This document shows positions 1 through 8,742 of a stretch of DNA of 55,409 bases, piece after piece. Position numbers and translations under genes: made by a program. Numbering within the stretch: position 1 is the stretch's first letter; each line of letters starts with the position of its first letter. Source of the stretch: JADDRA01 sp038233555 (GTDB lineage Bacteria; Actinomycetota; Acidimicrobiia; Acidimicrobiales; CADCSY01); contig JBBSLT010000001.1 of the NCBI GenBank assembly GCA_038233555.1, positions 1 through 55,409 on the forward strand, read 5' to 3'. The notes under the pieces were generated by a model. That model made no database searches. It was not told the origin of the DNA and saw only the letters and a program-made list of their open reading frames with translations.

Positions 1-28
1 CGGTGCCGGCAGCTGCGATGATGGGGCC

Positions 29-403
29 ATGGCCCATCCTGGTGTGGCGCTGATTCCTGATCCGGAGGCGACGGTCGACGCCCTGCGCGCCGCCGGTGCC
101 CGTTTCGCCTTCGTGCACGAGAGTCGGGCATCGGGCGCCGCTCGGCCGGGTTCCGACGTCGACGTGGCCGCATGGTTCGCCGGCCGTAACCCGGCCCCGT
201 GGTCCGTTGCCGGCCTCCCTTCGAGCATCGATCTGCTCGTGCCCGACGAGGCGCCCCTCGAGCTCGCCGGTCGCATCTTCTTCGCCGGTGTCCGAGCCCG
301 GGAGGAGGCTCGTCGCCGCCGTGATCGAGTTCTCCGACCAGGGCTGATCACAGACTCGTCTCCGTCACCAAGTCAGCGGCCGCCCCCAGGGAGCATCCGA
401 TAG
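29..403 (+). CDS. Minimal nucleotidyltransferase (MNT-like), possible antitoxin
   Basis: A 124-residue protein resembling the minimal nucleotidyltransferases that serve as MntA-type antitoxins of HEPN toxins. The core reads ESRASGAARPGSDVDVA at about residues 31-47, matching the family pattern GSRAxGxxxxxSDxDLA, followed by a third-strand motif around SIDLLVPDE. The usual Gly before Ser-Arg is Glu here, which may impair nucleotide transfer. The C-terminal part after about residue 90 is Arg- then Pro/Ser-rich and does not look like the normal domain end, so a late frameshift is possible. No HEPN partner is visible downstream; upstream lies outside the window. The 3' end overlaps the rel 3' end on the opposite strand by 31 bp. 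Confidence 0.6.
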   Translation: MAHPGVALIPDPEATVDALRAAGARFAFVHESRASGAARPGSDVDVAAWFAGRNPAPWSVAGLPSSIDLLVPDEAPLELAGRIFFAGVRAREEARRRRDRVLRPGLITDSSPSPSQRPPPGSIR

Positions 404-2574
404 GCGTCGTAGACAGATTCGACGCGGCGGATAGTGGTGATGAGAGAGTCGAGGTGAGCGGGGTCGGCCAGCTCGAAGTCGAAGCGCATGCGGGAGATGC
501 GGTCGCTCCCCGTCTGGCTGGAGCAGGCCAGGATGTTGACGTGGTGGTCGGCAAGGGTGGCCGAGACGTCGCGCAACAGCTTGGAGCGGTCGAGGGCCTT
601 GATCTCGATGGAGACCACGAAGGTGCTCGCTCCCCAGTGTTGGTCCCAGTCGACCTCGATGATGCGATCGTGTTGGCCCTGCGCCAGGGAGACCGCGTTG
701 GAGCAGTCGGACCGGTGCACCGTCACGCCGCGACCCCGGGTGACGAAGCCCACGATCTCATCGCCGGGCACTGGGGTGCAGCAACGCGAGAGTCGCACCA
801 TTACGTCGTCGAGCCCCTCGACGTGAATGCCGGTGTTCGGTCGGCGCCTCCGGGGTGTGCGGACGGTGACGGGAAGCTGCTCTTCGCCCTCGCCGCCGCG
901 CAGCTCCCGAGCCACCCGTTGTGCCACCGAACGGGCCGACACGTGGTGCTCTCCGATGGCCACCTGTAGGCCGTTTAGATCGGAGAACCCCATCGACGTC
1001 GCCACCTCGCCAAGCTGGCGCGAGTGCAGCAGCTTCTGAACCGGAAGGCCCTCTCGGCGCAACGCCTTGGCCACCTCGTCGCGTCCAGTCTCCAGCGCGT
1101 CCTCTCGGCGCTCCCGGGAGAACCAGTGGCGGATCTTGTTGCGGGCTCTCGGGGAGGCGACGATCTTCAGCCAGTCGCGCGACGGCGCCGGGTCGACCTT
1201 GGTGGTCAGAATCTCGACCGTCTCACCGGAGTGGAGCTTGGAGTCGAGCGGCTGGAGCCGCCCGTTGATACGGGCACCGATGCAGGCGTGGCCCACCTCG
1301 GTGTGGATGGCGTAGGCGAAATCGATGGGGGTCGACCCGTCGGGCAGGGTGACCACCTTCCCCTGGGGGGTGAAGACGAAGACCTCGTCGTGCTCGAGGT
1401 CGACCTTGAGCGTCTCCATGAACTCCTGGGGATCGCTGGTCTCGGACTGCCAGTCGACGAGGTGGTTGAGCCAGGTCACGTCGACGGCGCTCAGCTCATC
1501 CTTGTAGGCCCAGTGGGCAGCCACCCCGAACTCGGCCCGCCGGTGCATCTCTCGGGTACGGATCTGCACCTCCAGGGGCTTGCCCTGGGGTCCGATCACC
1601 GTGGTGTGCAGCGACTGGTAGAGGTTGAACTTGGGCATGGCGATGTAGTCCTTGATCCGACCCTGTACCGGCTTCCAGGTGGCGTGCATCGAACCCAGGG
1701 CGGCGTAGCACTCCTCGACCCGCTCGACCACGACCCGGATGCCGACCAGATCGAAGATGTCGTCGAACTCCTTGCCCTTGACCACCATCTTCTCGTAGAT
1801 CGACCACAGGTGCTTGGGCCTACCCGTGACCTCCCCGGCGATCTTCAGCTCCCGTAGGCGCTCCCGGACCGCCTCGAGCACCAGCGCCAGGTAGAGCTCT
1901 CGCTCGGGGCTGCGCGTCGAGACCATCTGCTCGATCTCGGCGTAGCGTTTGGGGTGCAGGGTGGCAAAGGCAAGGTCCTCCAGTTGCTGCTTGGTATGGG
2001 ACATGCCGAGGCGATGCGCCAGCGGGGCGTAGATGTCGATGGTCTCCCGGGCGATGCGCTGCTGCTTGGCCTCGGGCAGGGCGGCGATGGTGCGCATGTT
2101 GTGGAGCCGGTCGCACAGCTTGATGATCAGGACCCGCAGGTCCTTGGCCATGGCCACGAGCATCTTGCGCATCGAGGCCGCCTGCTGGGCCTGACGGGAG
2201 TCGAAGCGGACGCGGTCGAGCTTGGTGACCCCGTCGACGATGGCGGCCACCTCGGGTCCGAAGGTGGAGCTGACCTCGGCCAGGTCGACGGCGGTGTCCT
2301 CCACGGCGTCGTGCAGCAGGGCGGCGGAGATGGTCACATCGTCGAGCCCGAGCTCGGCCACGATCATGGCCACGGCCAGGGGGTGGCTGATGTACGCCTC
2401 ACCCGAGTTGCGGACCTGGCCCTGGTGAGCGTTGGCGGCCACCGCGTAGGCCCGGCTGATCATGGCCGTCGAAGCTCGGGCGTGGCGCCCCCGGTAGGCC
2501 GACAGCAGCGGTGCCACCTCCTCGGCGGGCAGGGCGCTACGCCGCCAGGGCAAGACCCGGTCGACGGTCGTCAT
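373..2574 (-). CDS. rel: Bifunctional (p)ppGpp synthetase/hydrolase (Rel)
   Basis: This 733-residue protein makes and degrades (p)ppGpp, the stringent-response alarmone. Domains in order: an HD hydrolase domain (SHPLAVAMI at about 63, His-Asp at 88-89), a synthetase domain (about 240-350, with GRPKHLWSIYEKM and DLVGIRVVV), a TGS domain (about 395-455) and a C-terminal ACT domain (about 650-730). Hydrolase and synthetase motifs both look intact and the length is normal for actinobacterial Rel. The ATG overlaps the apt stop codon as ATGA, so the two genes are probably translationally coupled. Linking apt with rel is common in actinobacteria and joins purine salvage to purine nucleotide stress signalling. 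Confidence 0.97.
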   Translation of the reverse strand: MTTVDRVLPWRRSALPAEEVAPLLSAYRGRHARASTAMISRAYAVAANAHQGQVRNSGEAYISHPLAVAMIVAELGLDDVTISAALLHDAVEDTAVDLAEVSSTFGPEVAAIVDGVTKLDRVRFDSRQAQQAASMRKMLVAMAKDLRVLIIKLCDRLHNMRTIAALPEAKQQRIARETIDIYAPLAHRLGMSHTKQQLEDLAFATLHPKRYAEIEQMVSTRSPERELYLALVLEAVRERLRELKIAGEVTGRPKHLWSIYEKMVVKGKEFDDIFDLVGIRVVVERVEECYAALGSMHATWKPVQGRIKDYIAMPKFNLYQSLHTTVIGPQGKPLEVQIRTREMHRRAEFGVAAHWAYKDELSAVDVTWLNHLVDWQSETSDPQEFMETLKVDLEHDEVFVFTPQGKVVTLPDGSTPIDFAYAIHTEVGHACIGARINGRLQPLDSKLHSGETVEILTTKVDPAPSRDWLKIVASPRARNKIRHWFSRERREDALETGRDEVAKALRREGLPVQKLLHSRQLGEVATSMGFSDLNGLQVAIGEHHVSARSVAQRVARELRGGEGEEQLPVTVRTPRRRRPNTGIHVEGLDDVMVRLSRCCTPVPGDEIVGFVTRGRGVTVHRSDCSNAVSLAQGQHDRIIEVDWDQHWGASTFVVSIEIKALDRSKLLRDVSATLADHHVNILACSSQTGSDRISRMRFDFELADPAHLDSLITTIRRVESVYDAYRMLPGGGR

Positions 2575-3113
2575 GCGCCCGCCTCGCCGTAGGAGACCAA
2601 GGCGGTGATCTCCCGCCCGTCGAGTTGGCGCCGGCCACCCAGGAAGGCGAGCTCGAGAATGAACCCGAGGCCGACCACCTCGGCGCCCAGCTTCTCGACG
2701 AGACGCACCGTGGCCGCGGCCGTGCCTCCGGTGGCCAGGACGTCGTCGATCACCAGCACCCGGCTACCTGAGATCAGGCCGTCGGCGTGGATCTCGAGCA
2801 GGTCGGTCCCGTACTCGAGGGCGTAGCTCTCCTGTTCCACCAACCGAGGGAGCTTGCCCTTCTTGCGCACGGGCGCGAAGCCGGCGTCGAGGAGGTAGGC
2901 GACCGGTGCGGCGAAGATGAAGCCTCTGGCCTCCACGCCGATCACCTGGTCGATCCCCCGGTGGCGGAACGGGGCGGCCAGCGTGTCGACGGCGGCGGCA
3001 AAGGCGCCGGCGTCGCTCAGCAACGGCGTGATGTCCTTGAACACGACCCCCGGGGTGGGAAAATCAGGGATGTCGCGCACGAAACCTGCCAGCAGGTCTG
3101 CACGCGTCTCCAC
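2571..3113 (-). CDS. apt: Adenine phosphoribosyltransferase
   Basis: The enzyme converts adenine and PRPP to AMP and pyrophosphate in purine salvage, in the cytoplasm. The PRPP-binding loop VLVIDDVLATGGTAAA lies at about residues 118-133, and DFPTPGVVFKDITPLL near the N-terminus is typical of Apt. I chose the GTG at 3113 (180 residues, normal length): a longer frame runs upstream to 3212 but would overlap the divergent cyclophilin gene and has no family similarity. TACGTT ends 6 nt before this GTG, consistent with a leaderless transcript. The gene is first in the apt-rel operon. Confidence 0.95.
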   Translation of the reverse strand: METRADLLAGFVRDIPDFPTPGVVFKDITPLLSDAGAFAAAVDTLAAPFRHRGIDQVIGVEARGFIFAAPVAYLLDAGFAPVRKKGKLPRLVEQESYALEYGTDLLEIHADGLISGSRVLVIDDVLATGGTAAATVRLVEKLGAEVVGLGFILELAFLGGRRQLDGREITALVSYGEAGA

Positions 3114-3119
3114 TCCATC

Positions 3120-3129
3120 AACGTATCGT
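3120..3129. promoter_or_regulatory. Bidirectional overlapping -10 elements, apt and cyclophilin
   Basis: Minus-strand TACGTT (3120-3125) lies 6 nt before the apt GTG, and plus-strand TATCGT (3124-3129) lies 6 nt before the cyclophilin ATG. The two hexamers overlap by two bases, so only one RNA polymerase could occupy the site at a time. The elements are seen; promoter function is inferred. Confidence 0.6.
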
Positions 3130-3135
3130 CTCGGA

Positions 3136-3693
3136 ATGACCACCCTCTGCCCCGAGCCCGACGGCTCCAGCCCCCGCCAGACCCGCTTCGACGGGCCCCC
3201 GCCCATGTGCATCGATCCGTCCCAGCGCTACACGGCGGAGATGTCCACCTCGCTCGGCGACCTCACCATCGCCCTCGACCCGGTGGCGGCGCCGGCCACG
3301 GTCAACAACTTCGTGGTTCTGGCCCGCTACCACTACTTCGACGGGTTGATCTTCCACCGGGTCATCAAGGGGTTCATGTGCCAGGGCGGCGACCCTGAAG
3401 GCACGGGCACCGGTGGCCCCGGCTACCGCTTCGCCGACGAGTTGCCCAAACCGGGCCGCTACGAGATCGGCTCGCTGGCCATGGCCAACGCCGGTCCGAA
3501 CACCAACGGCAGTCAGTTCTTCATCGTCAGCGGCCGCAGTGGCGTGGGCCTGCCTCCGAGCTATTCCCTCTTCGGCAAGGTGGTCAAGGGCCTCGACGTG
3601 GTGGCGGCCATGGAAGCGGTGCCCACAGGGCGCAACGACCGACCGAGCGAGGACCTCACCATCAACAGCGTCACCATCACCGAGGCGCCATGA
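3136..3693 (+). CDS. Peptidyl-prolyl cis-trans isomerase, cyclophilin type
   Basis: A 185-residue cyclophilin that catalyses cis-trans isomerisation of Xaa-Pro bonds during protein folding. The core begins after a short Pro-rich N-terminal arm of about 35 residues and carries FHRVIKGFMCQGGDP (catalytic Arg region), MANAGPNTNGSQFFI and the final SLFGKVVKG strand. There is no signal peptide or membrane segment, so it is probably cytoplasmic. I chose ATG 3136 because TATCGT lies 6 nt upstream; the reading frame stays open further upstream but lies over apt. It is divergent from apt-rel. Confidence 0.93.
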   Translation: MTTLCPEPDGSSPRQTRFDGPPPMCIDPSQRYTAEMSTSLGDLTIALDPVAAPATVNNFVVLARYHYFDGLIFHRVIKGFMCQGGDPEGTGTGGPGYRFADELPKPGRYEIGSLAMANAGPNTNGSQFFIVSGRSGVGLPPSYSLFGKVVKGLDVVAAMEAVPTGRNDRPSEDLTINSVTITEAP

Positions 3694-3717
3694 TCCTCAG
3701 GCGCACGGCGCCGGCGC

Positions 3718-3723
3718 TACCGT
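3718..3723 (+). promoter_or_regulatory. -10 element (TACCGT) of a leaderless gene
   Basis: TACCGT ends 7 nt before the GTG at 3731 and decides that start over the in-frame GTG at 3722, which lies inside the hexamer. Confidence 0.5.
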
Positions 3724-3730
3724 GGCACTC

Positions 3731-4075
3731 GTGAGCGAGAGCGAGAGCGAGGAGCTTCCGTACACCGAGGTCGGCGTGCGCATCGGCGAGCTGGTCGATC
3801 GTCTGACCTCCTACTCCGACGAGGCCGTCGGCGAGCGGGTCACCGAACTGCTCGACTGGGTGGACGTGTTCCACCGAGCCGGACTGACCCGCCTCGTCGG
3901 CATGGTAGAGCAATGGCGAGGTGAGATCTTCCTGGAGTCCATGGCCGGCGACCCGGTGGCCGGCACGCTCCTCGACGCCTACGACCTGCGCGACGCCCTG
4001 CTTCCCGACGGCGGCGCAACCCCGCCACCGCCACCCCCGCAGCCAACAGTGGTCCAGATCCGCAAACGCACCTGA
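3731..4075 (+). CDS. Conserved hypothetical protein, helical with Pro-rich tail
   Basis: A 114-residue acidic protein of unknown function. Its first 90 residues look all-helical (GVRIGELVDRL, AVGERVTELLDWVDVFHRAGL, GEIFLESMAGDPVAGTLLDAYDL). They resemble the helical segment that precedes NifU-type scaffold domains in some actinobacterial proteins, but no Cys-containing NifU core follows; the end is a run of prolines and a short basic tail. The start GTG 3731 is supported by TACCGT 7 nt upstream. It is the only gene of its transcription unit and converges on the sigma gene across a hairpin at 4120. Confidence 0.6.
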   Translation: MSESESEELPYTEVGVRIGELVDRLTSYSDEAVGERVTELLDWVDVFHRAGLTRLVGMVEQWRGEIFLESMAGDPVAGTLLDAYDLRDALLPDGGATPPPPPPQPTVVQIRKRT

Positions 4076-4119
4076 GAATTGGCCGCCGGCCACGGCCGGT
4101 GCCCGGAGCACAACCAAGC

Positions 4120-4149
4120 TCGCCGAGCAACCTCTGGTTGCGAAGGCGA
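4120..4149. terminator. Interrupted palindrome, copy 1 of a repeated hairpin
   Basis: TCGCC and GGCGA form an outer 5-bp stem, and GCAACC and GGTTGC an inner 6-bp stem with a 3-nt loop. It sits between two convergent genes and ends immediately before the sigma stop codon. The copy at 14175 differs in 2 of 30 bases. A bidirectional terminator without a U-tract is the likely role. Confidence 0.55.
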
Positions 4150-5097
<948 letters not shown>

Positions 5098-5180
5098 GCG
5101 CTCGCAACCCTTCCTCGACAGCAGGAGACTCGTCGTAGTCTAGGACAACATTGGAAAACTTCCTGCCTGCGCCCTGAATT

Positions 5181-5354
5181 TTGACCGATCAGCTTCTCGG
5201 CCTCGCCGTCTTCCTCGGCTACGGGATCGTCGTCTCGCTGGCCCTGGTCCTGGCCGTCATCGTTTTTCGCACCGGTGACGGCGAGCGCGATCGGCCGCCA
5301 GAGGGCGGTGGGGTCGGTGAGCGGTCCCGCTCCTGGTGGCGCCGCTGGCGCTAG
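5181..5354 (+). CDS. Possible tiny single-span membrane protein
   Basis: This 57-codon frame opens with TTG and encodes one hydrophobic stretch (about residues 6-28, rich in Leu, Val and Ile) followed by a charged tail ending in WWRRWR. The layout, one membrane helix then a basic cytoplasmic tail, is protein-like, and codon use is GC-rich at third positions. There is no clear ribosome site. It lies in the 306-bp gap between the divergent sigma gene and the gene at 5404; if it is not real, I see nothing else in that gap except promoter sequence. The function is unknown. Confidence 0.4.
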   Translation: MTDQLLGLAVFLGYGIVVSLALVLAVIVFRTGDGERDRPPEGGGVGERSRSWWRRWR

Positions 5355-5390
5355 GAGGTTGGTCCGGCTCCATCGGCACTGACGCTCGGG

Positions 5391-5396
5391 TACCGT
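5391..5396 (+). promoter_or_regulatory. -10 element (TACCGT) of a leaderless gene
   Basis: TACCGT ends 7 nt before the ATG at 5404. This spacing supports both the reality and the start of that small gene. Confidence 0.5.
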
Positions 5397-5403
5397 CGGT
5401 GCC

Positions 5404-5610
5404 ATGGAGTATGTGCCCCTGTTATTCCTCGGCCTCGTGGTCGTGGGCGGCGCCGTCATCCTGCGCTCCATGATCCGCCTCAAGGCGGCGGCCGTCGAGG
5501 CACTGGAGGCGGCTCGTCAGCTCGACGACCAACTGGAGTCGCTGCGCCGGACCCAAGGCCAGGCTCCAATCGGGCCAAAGCCCCCAACCTCCCCAACCGA
5601 GACGACTTGA
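5404..5610 (+). CDS. Small membrane-anchored coiled-coil protein
   Basis: A 68-residue protein of unknown function. Residues 4-24 form one membrane helix (VPLLFLGLVVVGGAVIL), followed by an alpha-helical heptad-like stretch (LKAAAVEALEAARQLDDQLESLRR) and a Pro/Thr tail. The TACCGT hexamer 7 nt before the ATG and the protein-like order of segments argue that it is real. It ends in a convergent intergenic region with three hairpins. Confidence 0.6.
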   Translation: MEYVPLLFLGLVVVGGAVILRSMIRLKAAAVEALEAARQLDDQLESLRRTQGQAPIGPKPPTSPTETT

Positions 5611-5705
5611 ACCTCTCCTGGCACCGAGAGTGCGTCGGTAGCCGGACGCTCCCGGTGCACGAACGGAATGCTAAGGGGTTCAGCGGATAGGTACGCTGCT
5701 CATGG

Positions 5706-5726
5706 CTCGGCGGCTTCGCCGCCGAG
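5706..5726. terminator. Hairpin 1 of 3 (9-bp stem, TTC loop)
   Basis: CTCGGCGGC, loop TTC, GCCGCCGAG: a perfect 9-bp stem between convergent genes. The intergenic stretch 5611-5805 holds only these three hairpins and no credible gene. Confidence 0.55.
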
Positions 5727-5748
5727 AGAAAGCCCTGTATCTCCCGCT

Positions 5749-5769
5749 CCTGCCGGCTTCGCCGGCGGG
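5749..5769. terminator. Hairpin 2 of 3 (9-bp stem, TTC loop)
   Basis: CCTGCCGGC, loop TTC, GCCGGCGGG: eight Watson-Crick pairs and one T-G pair. It has the same TTC loop and GCCG-type core as hairpin 1. Confidence 0.5.
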
Positions 5770-5782
5770 CCGCTCGGGCCAC

Positions 5783-5804
5783 GGGTCCGCCTATCGGCGG
5801 ACCC
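5783..5804. terminator. Hairpin 3 of 3 (9-bp stem, 4-nt loop)
   Basis: GGGTCCGCC, loop TATC, GGCGGACCC: a perfect 9-bp stem one base beyond the stop codon of the minus-strand DUF3866 gene, the position expected for its terminator. Confidence 0.6.
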
Positions 5805-5805
5805 T

Positions 5806-6885
5806 CTAAGGCGCCAGCAAGGCGGCCACGGTTCCCCCGGCACCGGCCACGGCGTAGAAGCCCGGGTCGTCGCTCGGGCCCCGCCCCATGGAGGTGACCG
5901 GCAACTGGTGGCGGGCCAGCAGGGCAGGGACGTCAGGATCGGCGACGCTGAGGAGGCGGTGGCGATCGGCGATGCCGCTGGCCTCGAGGTCGGCTCGAAG
6001 GCGGTCTTCGAACGCACCCTCGGGGACACCGATGGTGGCCCTGGCGTGGGTGAGCAGGCCGAGAGCGGTCCGGCTGTGGTGGCTCGTCCCTTGGTGACGC
6101 AGCCGGGGGTCGGCCAGGGAGAACCGAACGGCGGCGATGGGCCGTCCCCCGAGCGATTCCACGGCGTCGAGGGCGGGAGCGACCTCGAGAGCCGAGAGAC
6201 CCAGACGGGTGGCGGTACCCACCGAACCAGGCCCCATGCCCACCACAGCCACATCGGCCCGGCCGAGGATGCGGGCCACGGCCAGGGCGGCAGGCACGTT
6301 GACCGCCTCATGGTCGCCCCCAAAGGCGTGGCCGGCAGTGACGGTGACGTCTACCAGCGCCGCCGCCTTCATGGCCACCACCAGCTCCGAGGTGGCTATG
6401 GCCAGCGCGCCACCGTCGGTCATCACGTAGGCCAGCCGTAGTTCGGACCGAGCGTGTTTGAGGGCCGCAGCCACGCACGGCACCTGGCTGTGCAACCCGC
6501 ACACCACCACGGGCATGCCCTCCAAGTCGTCGACCTCGGCCAGCGCGCCGGCGTGCAGCTCCTCGGCCGAGCCGGTGTCGGCTTGCAACGAGGTATAGCG
6601 CAACTTCATCACGTGCCCCGGTCCAGGCGATCGCCACTCCTGGCGAGAGAGGTTCCAGTGCACGACGTGCCATCCGCCACTGCCCAGCCCCAGCTCGATG
6701 GCGGTGGTGTTGACCACCACCTGATCCCCCACCCCAACCGGCCCCGTCAACTCAGTGAGCACATATGCCCTGCTTATCCCGACGACTGTGGCAGTCCCCA
6801 CGTCGCCGAAGGCGATCTCACACCGCTGGAGACCCTGTCGTTCCTCGATCACCGAGACGACGCTGGCGGTCCGAAACGAAGGCAT
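5806..6885 (-). CDS. DUF3866 family protein
   Basis: A 359-residue protein matching my recollection of the DUF3866 family, which is of unknown function and found in actinobacteria. Visible features are a small beta-rich N-terminus, then Gly-rich Rossmann-like patterns such as GMPVVVCGLHSQVPCVAAAL, YVMTDGGALA and VAVVGMGPGSVGTATRLGLS. There is no signal peptide. The ATG at 6885 lies 7 bp after the pafA stop, so it is cotranscribed with pafA and ends the pupylation operon; longer in-frame extension would overlap pafA heavily. The location suggests a link to protein turnover, but no enzymatic role can be read from the sequence. Confidence 0.75.
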   Translation of the reverse strand: MPSFRTASVVSVIEERQGLQRCEIAFGDVGTATVVGISRAYVLTELTGPVGVGDQVVVNTTAIELGLGSGGWHVVHWNLSRQEWRSPGPGHVMKLRYTSLQADTGSAEELHAGALAEVDDLEGMPVVVCGLHSQVPCVAAALKHARSELRLAYVMTDGGALAIATSELVVAMKAAALVDVTVTAGHAFGGDHEAVNVPAALAVARILGRADVAVVGMGPGSVGTATRLGLSALEVAPALDAVESLGGRPIAAVRFSLADPRLRHQGTSHHSRTALGLLTHARATIGVPEGAFEDRLRADLEASGIADRHRLLSVADPDVPALLARHQLPVTSMGRGPSDDPGFYAVAGAGGTVAALLAP

Positions 6886-6892
6886 GGAGGTC

Positions 6893-8260
6893 TTACAAGG
6901 ACGCGATGAGGCGCTCGACTCTTTCGTCGCGTGACTTGAAGGGGTCCTTGCAGAGGACCGTGCGCTGCGCCTGGTCGTTGAGCTTGAGGTGGACCCAGTC
7001 GACGGTGTAGTCCCGCTTGCGCTCCTTGGCCCGGCGGATGAACTCCCCCCGTAGACGGGCCCGGGTGGTCTGGGGAGGCTCCAGATGACCGGGGCCGGCC
7101 CGGTCGATCTCCTCCTCGGAGCACATGCGGTCGACCATGCCTCGGGCCTCGAGGCGGTAGTACAGACCCCGTTCACGGTTGACGTCGTGGTACTGCAGGT
7201 CCATCAGGGCGACGCGGGGGTGGGCCAGCGGGAGGCCGTGGCGATCGCGGTAGGCCTCGATCAGGTTGTGCTTGATGACCCAGTCGCACTCCCGATCCAG
7301 CGACAGAGGATCCTTGGCCAGCCCCGTGAGGCAGTGTTGCCACATGCCGAGGGCCTGCTCCTCCAGGGGGCTGACGCCCTTGGCCTCGGCGTAGCGAATT
7401 GCCCGGTTGAGGTACTCGGTCTGAATGTCGATGGCGGTCACCTCCCGGCCGTTGGCCAGGCGCACCCGCTTGCGGCAGGTAATGTCGTGGCTGATCTCGC
7501 GGATGGCCCGGATGGGGTTCTCCAGGGTCATGTCCCGCAAGACCACCGACGGGTCCTCCAGCATCCGCAGCAGGATCGACGTGGCCCCCACCTTCAAGAA
7601 GGTGGCGTACTCGCTCATGTTGGAATCGCCCACGATGACGTGGAGGCGCCGGTAGCGCTCGGCATCGGCGTGGGGCTCGTCGCGAGTGTTGATGATGGGC
7701 CGGCTGCGGGTGGTGGCGCTGGAGACGCTCTCCCAGATGTGCTCGGCGCGCTGCGACGTGCAGTACATGGCGCCCCTGGCGGTCTGCAGCACCTTTCCGG
7801 CGCCGGCATAGATCTGGCGCGACACCAGGAACGGGATGAGCACCTCGGCGTAGTGTCCGAAGTCGTCCCGGCGGCTGGTCAGGTAGTTCTCGTGGCAGCC
7901 GTAGGAGTTGCCCGCCGAGTCGGTGTTGTTCTTGAACAGATAGATGATCCCCCTGATGCCTTCTTCGCGCAGCCGCTGCTCGGCGAAGGTCAGGAGCTGT
8001 TCGAGGATGCGCTCACCGGCCTTGTCGTGCACCACCAGGTCGTGGATGGAATCGCACTCCGGGGTGGCGTACTCGGGGTGGCTGCCTACGTCGAGGTAGA
8101 GGCGGGCGCCGTTCTCCAGGAAGACGTTGCTGCTGCGACCCCACGACACCACTCGGCGGAACAGGTAACGGGCAACCTCGTCCGGGCTGAGGCGGCGCTG
8201 TCCCCGCAGGGTGCAGGTCACTCCGTATTCGTTCTCCAGCCCGAAGATGCGCCGGTCCAC
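6893..8260 (-). CDS. pafA: Pup--protein ligase PafA
   Basis: PafA joins the C-terminal glutamate of Pup to lysines of target proteins using ATP. The N-terminus RRIFGLENEYGV carries the glutamine-synthetase-like metal site; the core YLFKNNTDSAGNSYGCHENYL and INTRDEPHADAERYRRLHVIVGD is shared with Dop. It lacks the extra loop seen after the first motif in Dop, which marks it as the ligase. Length, 455 residues, is normal. GTG 8260 is supported by TACCGT 6 nt upstream. The downstream gene is DUF3866; the pafBC regulators found next to pafA in mycobacteria are absent. Confidence 0.96.
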   Translation of the reverse strand: MDRRIFGLENEYGVTCTLRGQRRLSPDEVARYLFRRVVSWGRSSNVFLENGARLYLDVGSHPEYATPECDSIHDLVVHDKAGERILEQLLTFAEQRLREEGIRGIIYLFKNNTDSAGNSYGCHENYLTSRRDDFGHYAEVLIPFLVSRQIYAGAGKVLQTARGAMYCTSQRAEHIWESVSSATTRSRPIINTRDEPHADAERYRRLHVIVGDSNMSEYATFLKVGATSILLRMLEDPSVVLRDMTLENPIRAIREISHDITCRKRVRLANGREVTAIDIQTEYLNRAIRYAEAKGVSPLEEQALGMWQHCLTGLAKDPLSLDRECDWVIKHNLIEAYRDRHGLPLAHPRVALMDLQYHDVNRERGLYYRLEARGMVDRMCSEEEIDRAGPGHLEPPQTTRARLRGEFIRRAKERKRDYTVDWVHLKLNDQAQRTVLCKDPFKSRDERVERLIASL

Positions 8261-8266
8261 CTCGTC

Positions 8267-8272
8267 ACGGTA
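8267..8272 (-). promoter_or_regulatory. -10 element (TACCGT) of pafA
   Basis: On the minus strand TACCGT ends 6 nt before the pafA GTG. pafA therefore seems to have its own promoter, separate from prcBA, with the plus-strand gene at 8338 starting between them. Confidence 0.5.
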
Positions 8273-8324
8273 GCGGCCCGCACACGCGCTCCCCGGTCAC
8301 AACGATCCACGGCCCGAAGAGGAG

Positions 8325-8330
8325 TAGCGT
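8325..8330 (+). promoter_or_regulatory. -10 element (TAGCGT), DUF2007-like gene
   Basis: TAGCGT ends 7 nt before GTG 8338 and 4 nt before ATG 8335; the usual spacing in this window favours GTG 8338. Confidence 0.45.
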
Positions 8331-8337
8331 GGTCATG

Positions 8338-8742
8338 GTGCAGCGACTTCGGATGGTCCCGGTGGCCAAGGTGACCGATGCCTTCAGCGCCCGGGTCCTG
8401 GCGGCCCGGCTCGGTTCAGACGGGATCGTCACCCAGCTGCGCGGCGGAGGTATCGACGGGCCTTACCCGATGGGCAACGTCGAGGTGCTGGTGAGTTCCG
8501 CCGATCTGGAAATGGCCCGGGAGATCTTGTTGGCCGAAGAGGTGGAGTCCGCCTTCGACGAGATGGTCGACGCCGACGAATCTGACCACGACGAGGAAGG
8601 TCGGCGCACGCCGTTGGCCCGCTGGATCGTGCTTTCCGTGCTGGTCGGCCTCGTGCTCTTCGCCTACGTGAACACCATCGGCTACCAGGCGCCGTCTCCC
8701 GAACGCGAGCCCGACCGCTCAGGTACCGAGGAGTCCGGTTAG
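8338..8742 (+). CDS. DUF2007-like domain protein with C-terminal membrane helix
   Basis: A 134-residue protein. The first 70 residues resemble the small ferredoxin-fold DUF2007 domain (VPVAKVTDAFSARVLAARLGSDGI, then NVEVLVSSADLEMAREIL). An acidic linker and one membrane helix (WIVLSVLVGLVLFAYV, about 102-117) follow. The ligand or partner is unknown. It lies between pafA and prcA on the opposite strand, and its last 24 bp overlap the end of prcA. ATG 8335 is an alternative start. Confidence 0.7.
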   Translation: MQRLRMVPVAKVTDAFSARVLAARLGSDGIVTQLRGGGIDGPYPMGNVEVLVSSADLEMAREILLAEEVESAFDEMVDADESDHDEEGRRTPLARWIVLSVLVGLVLFAYVNTIGYQAPSPEREPDRSGTEESG

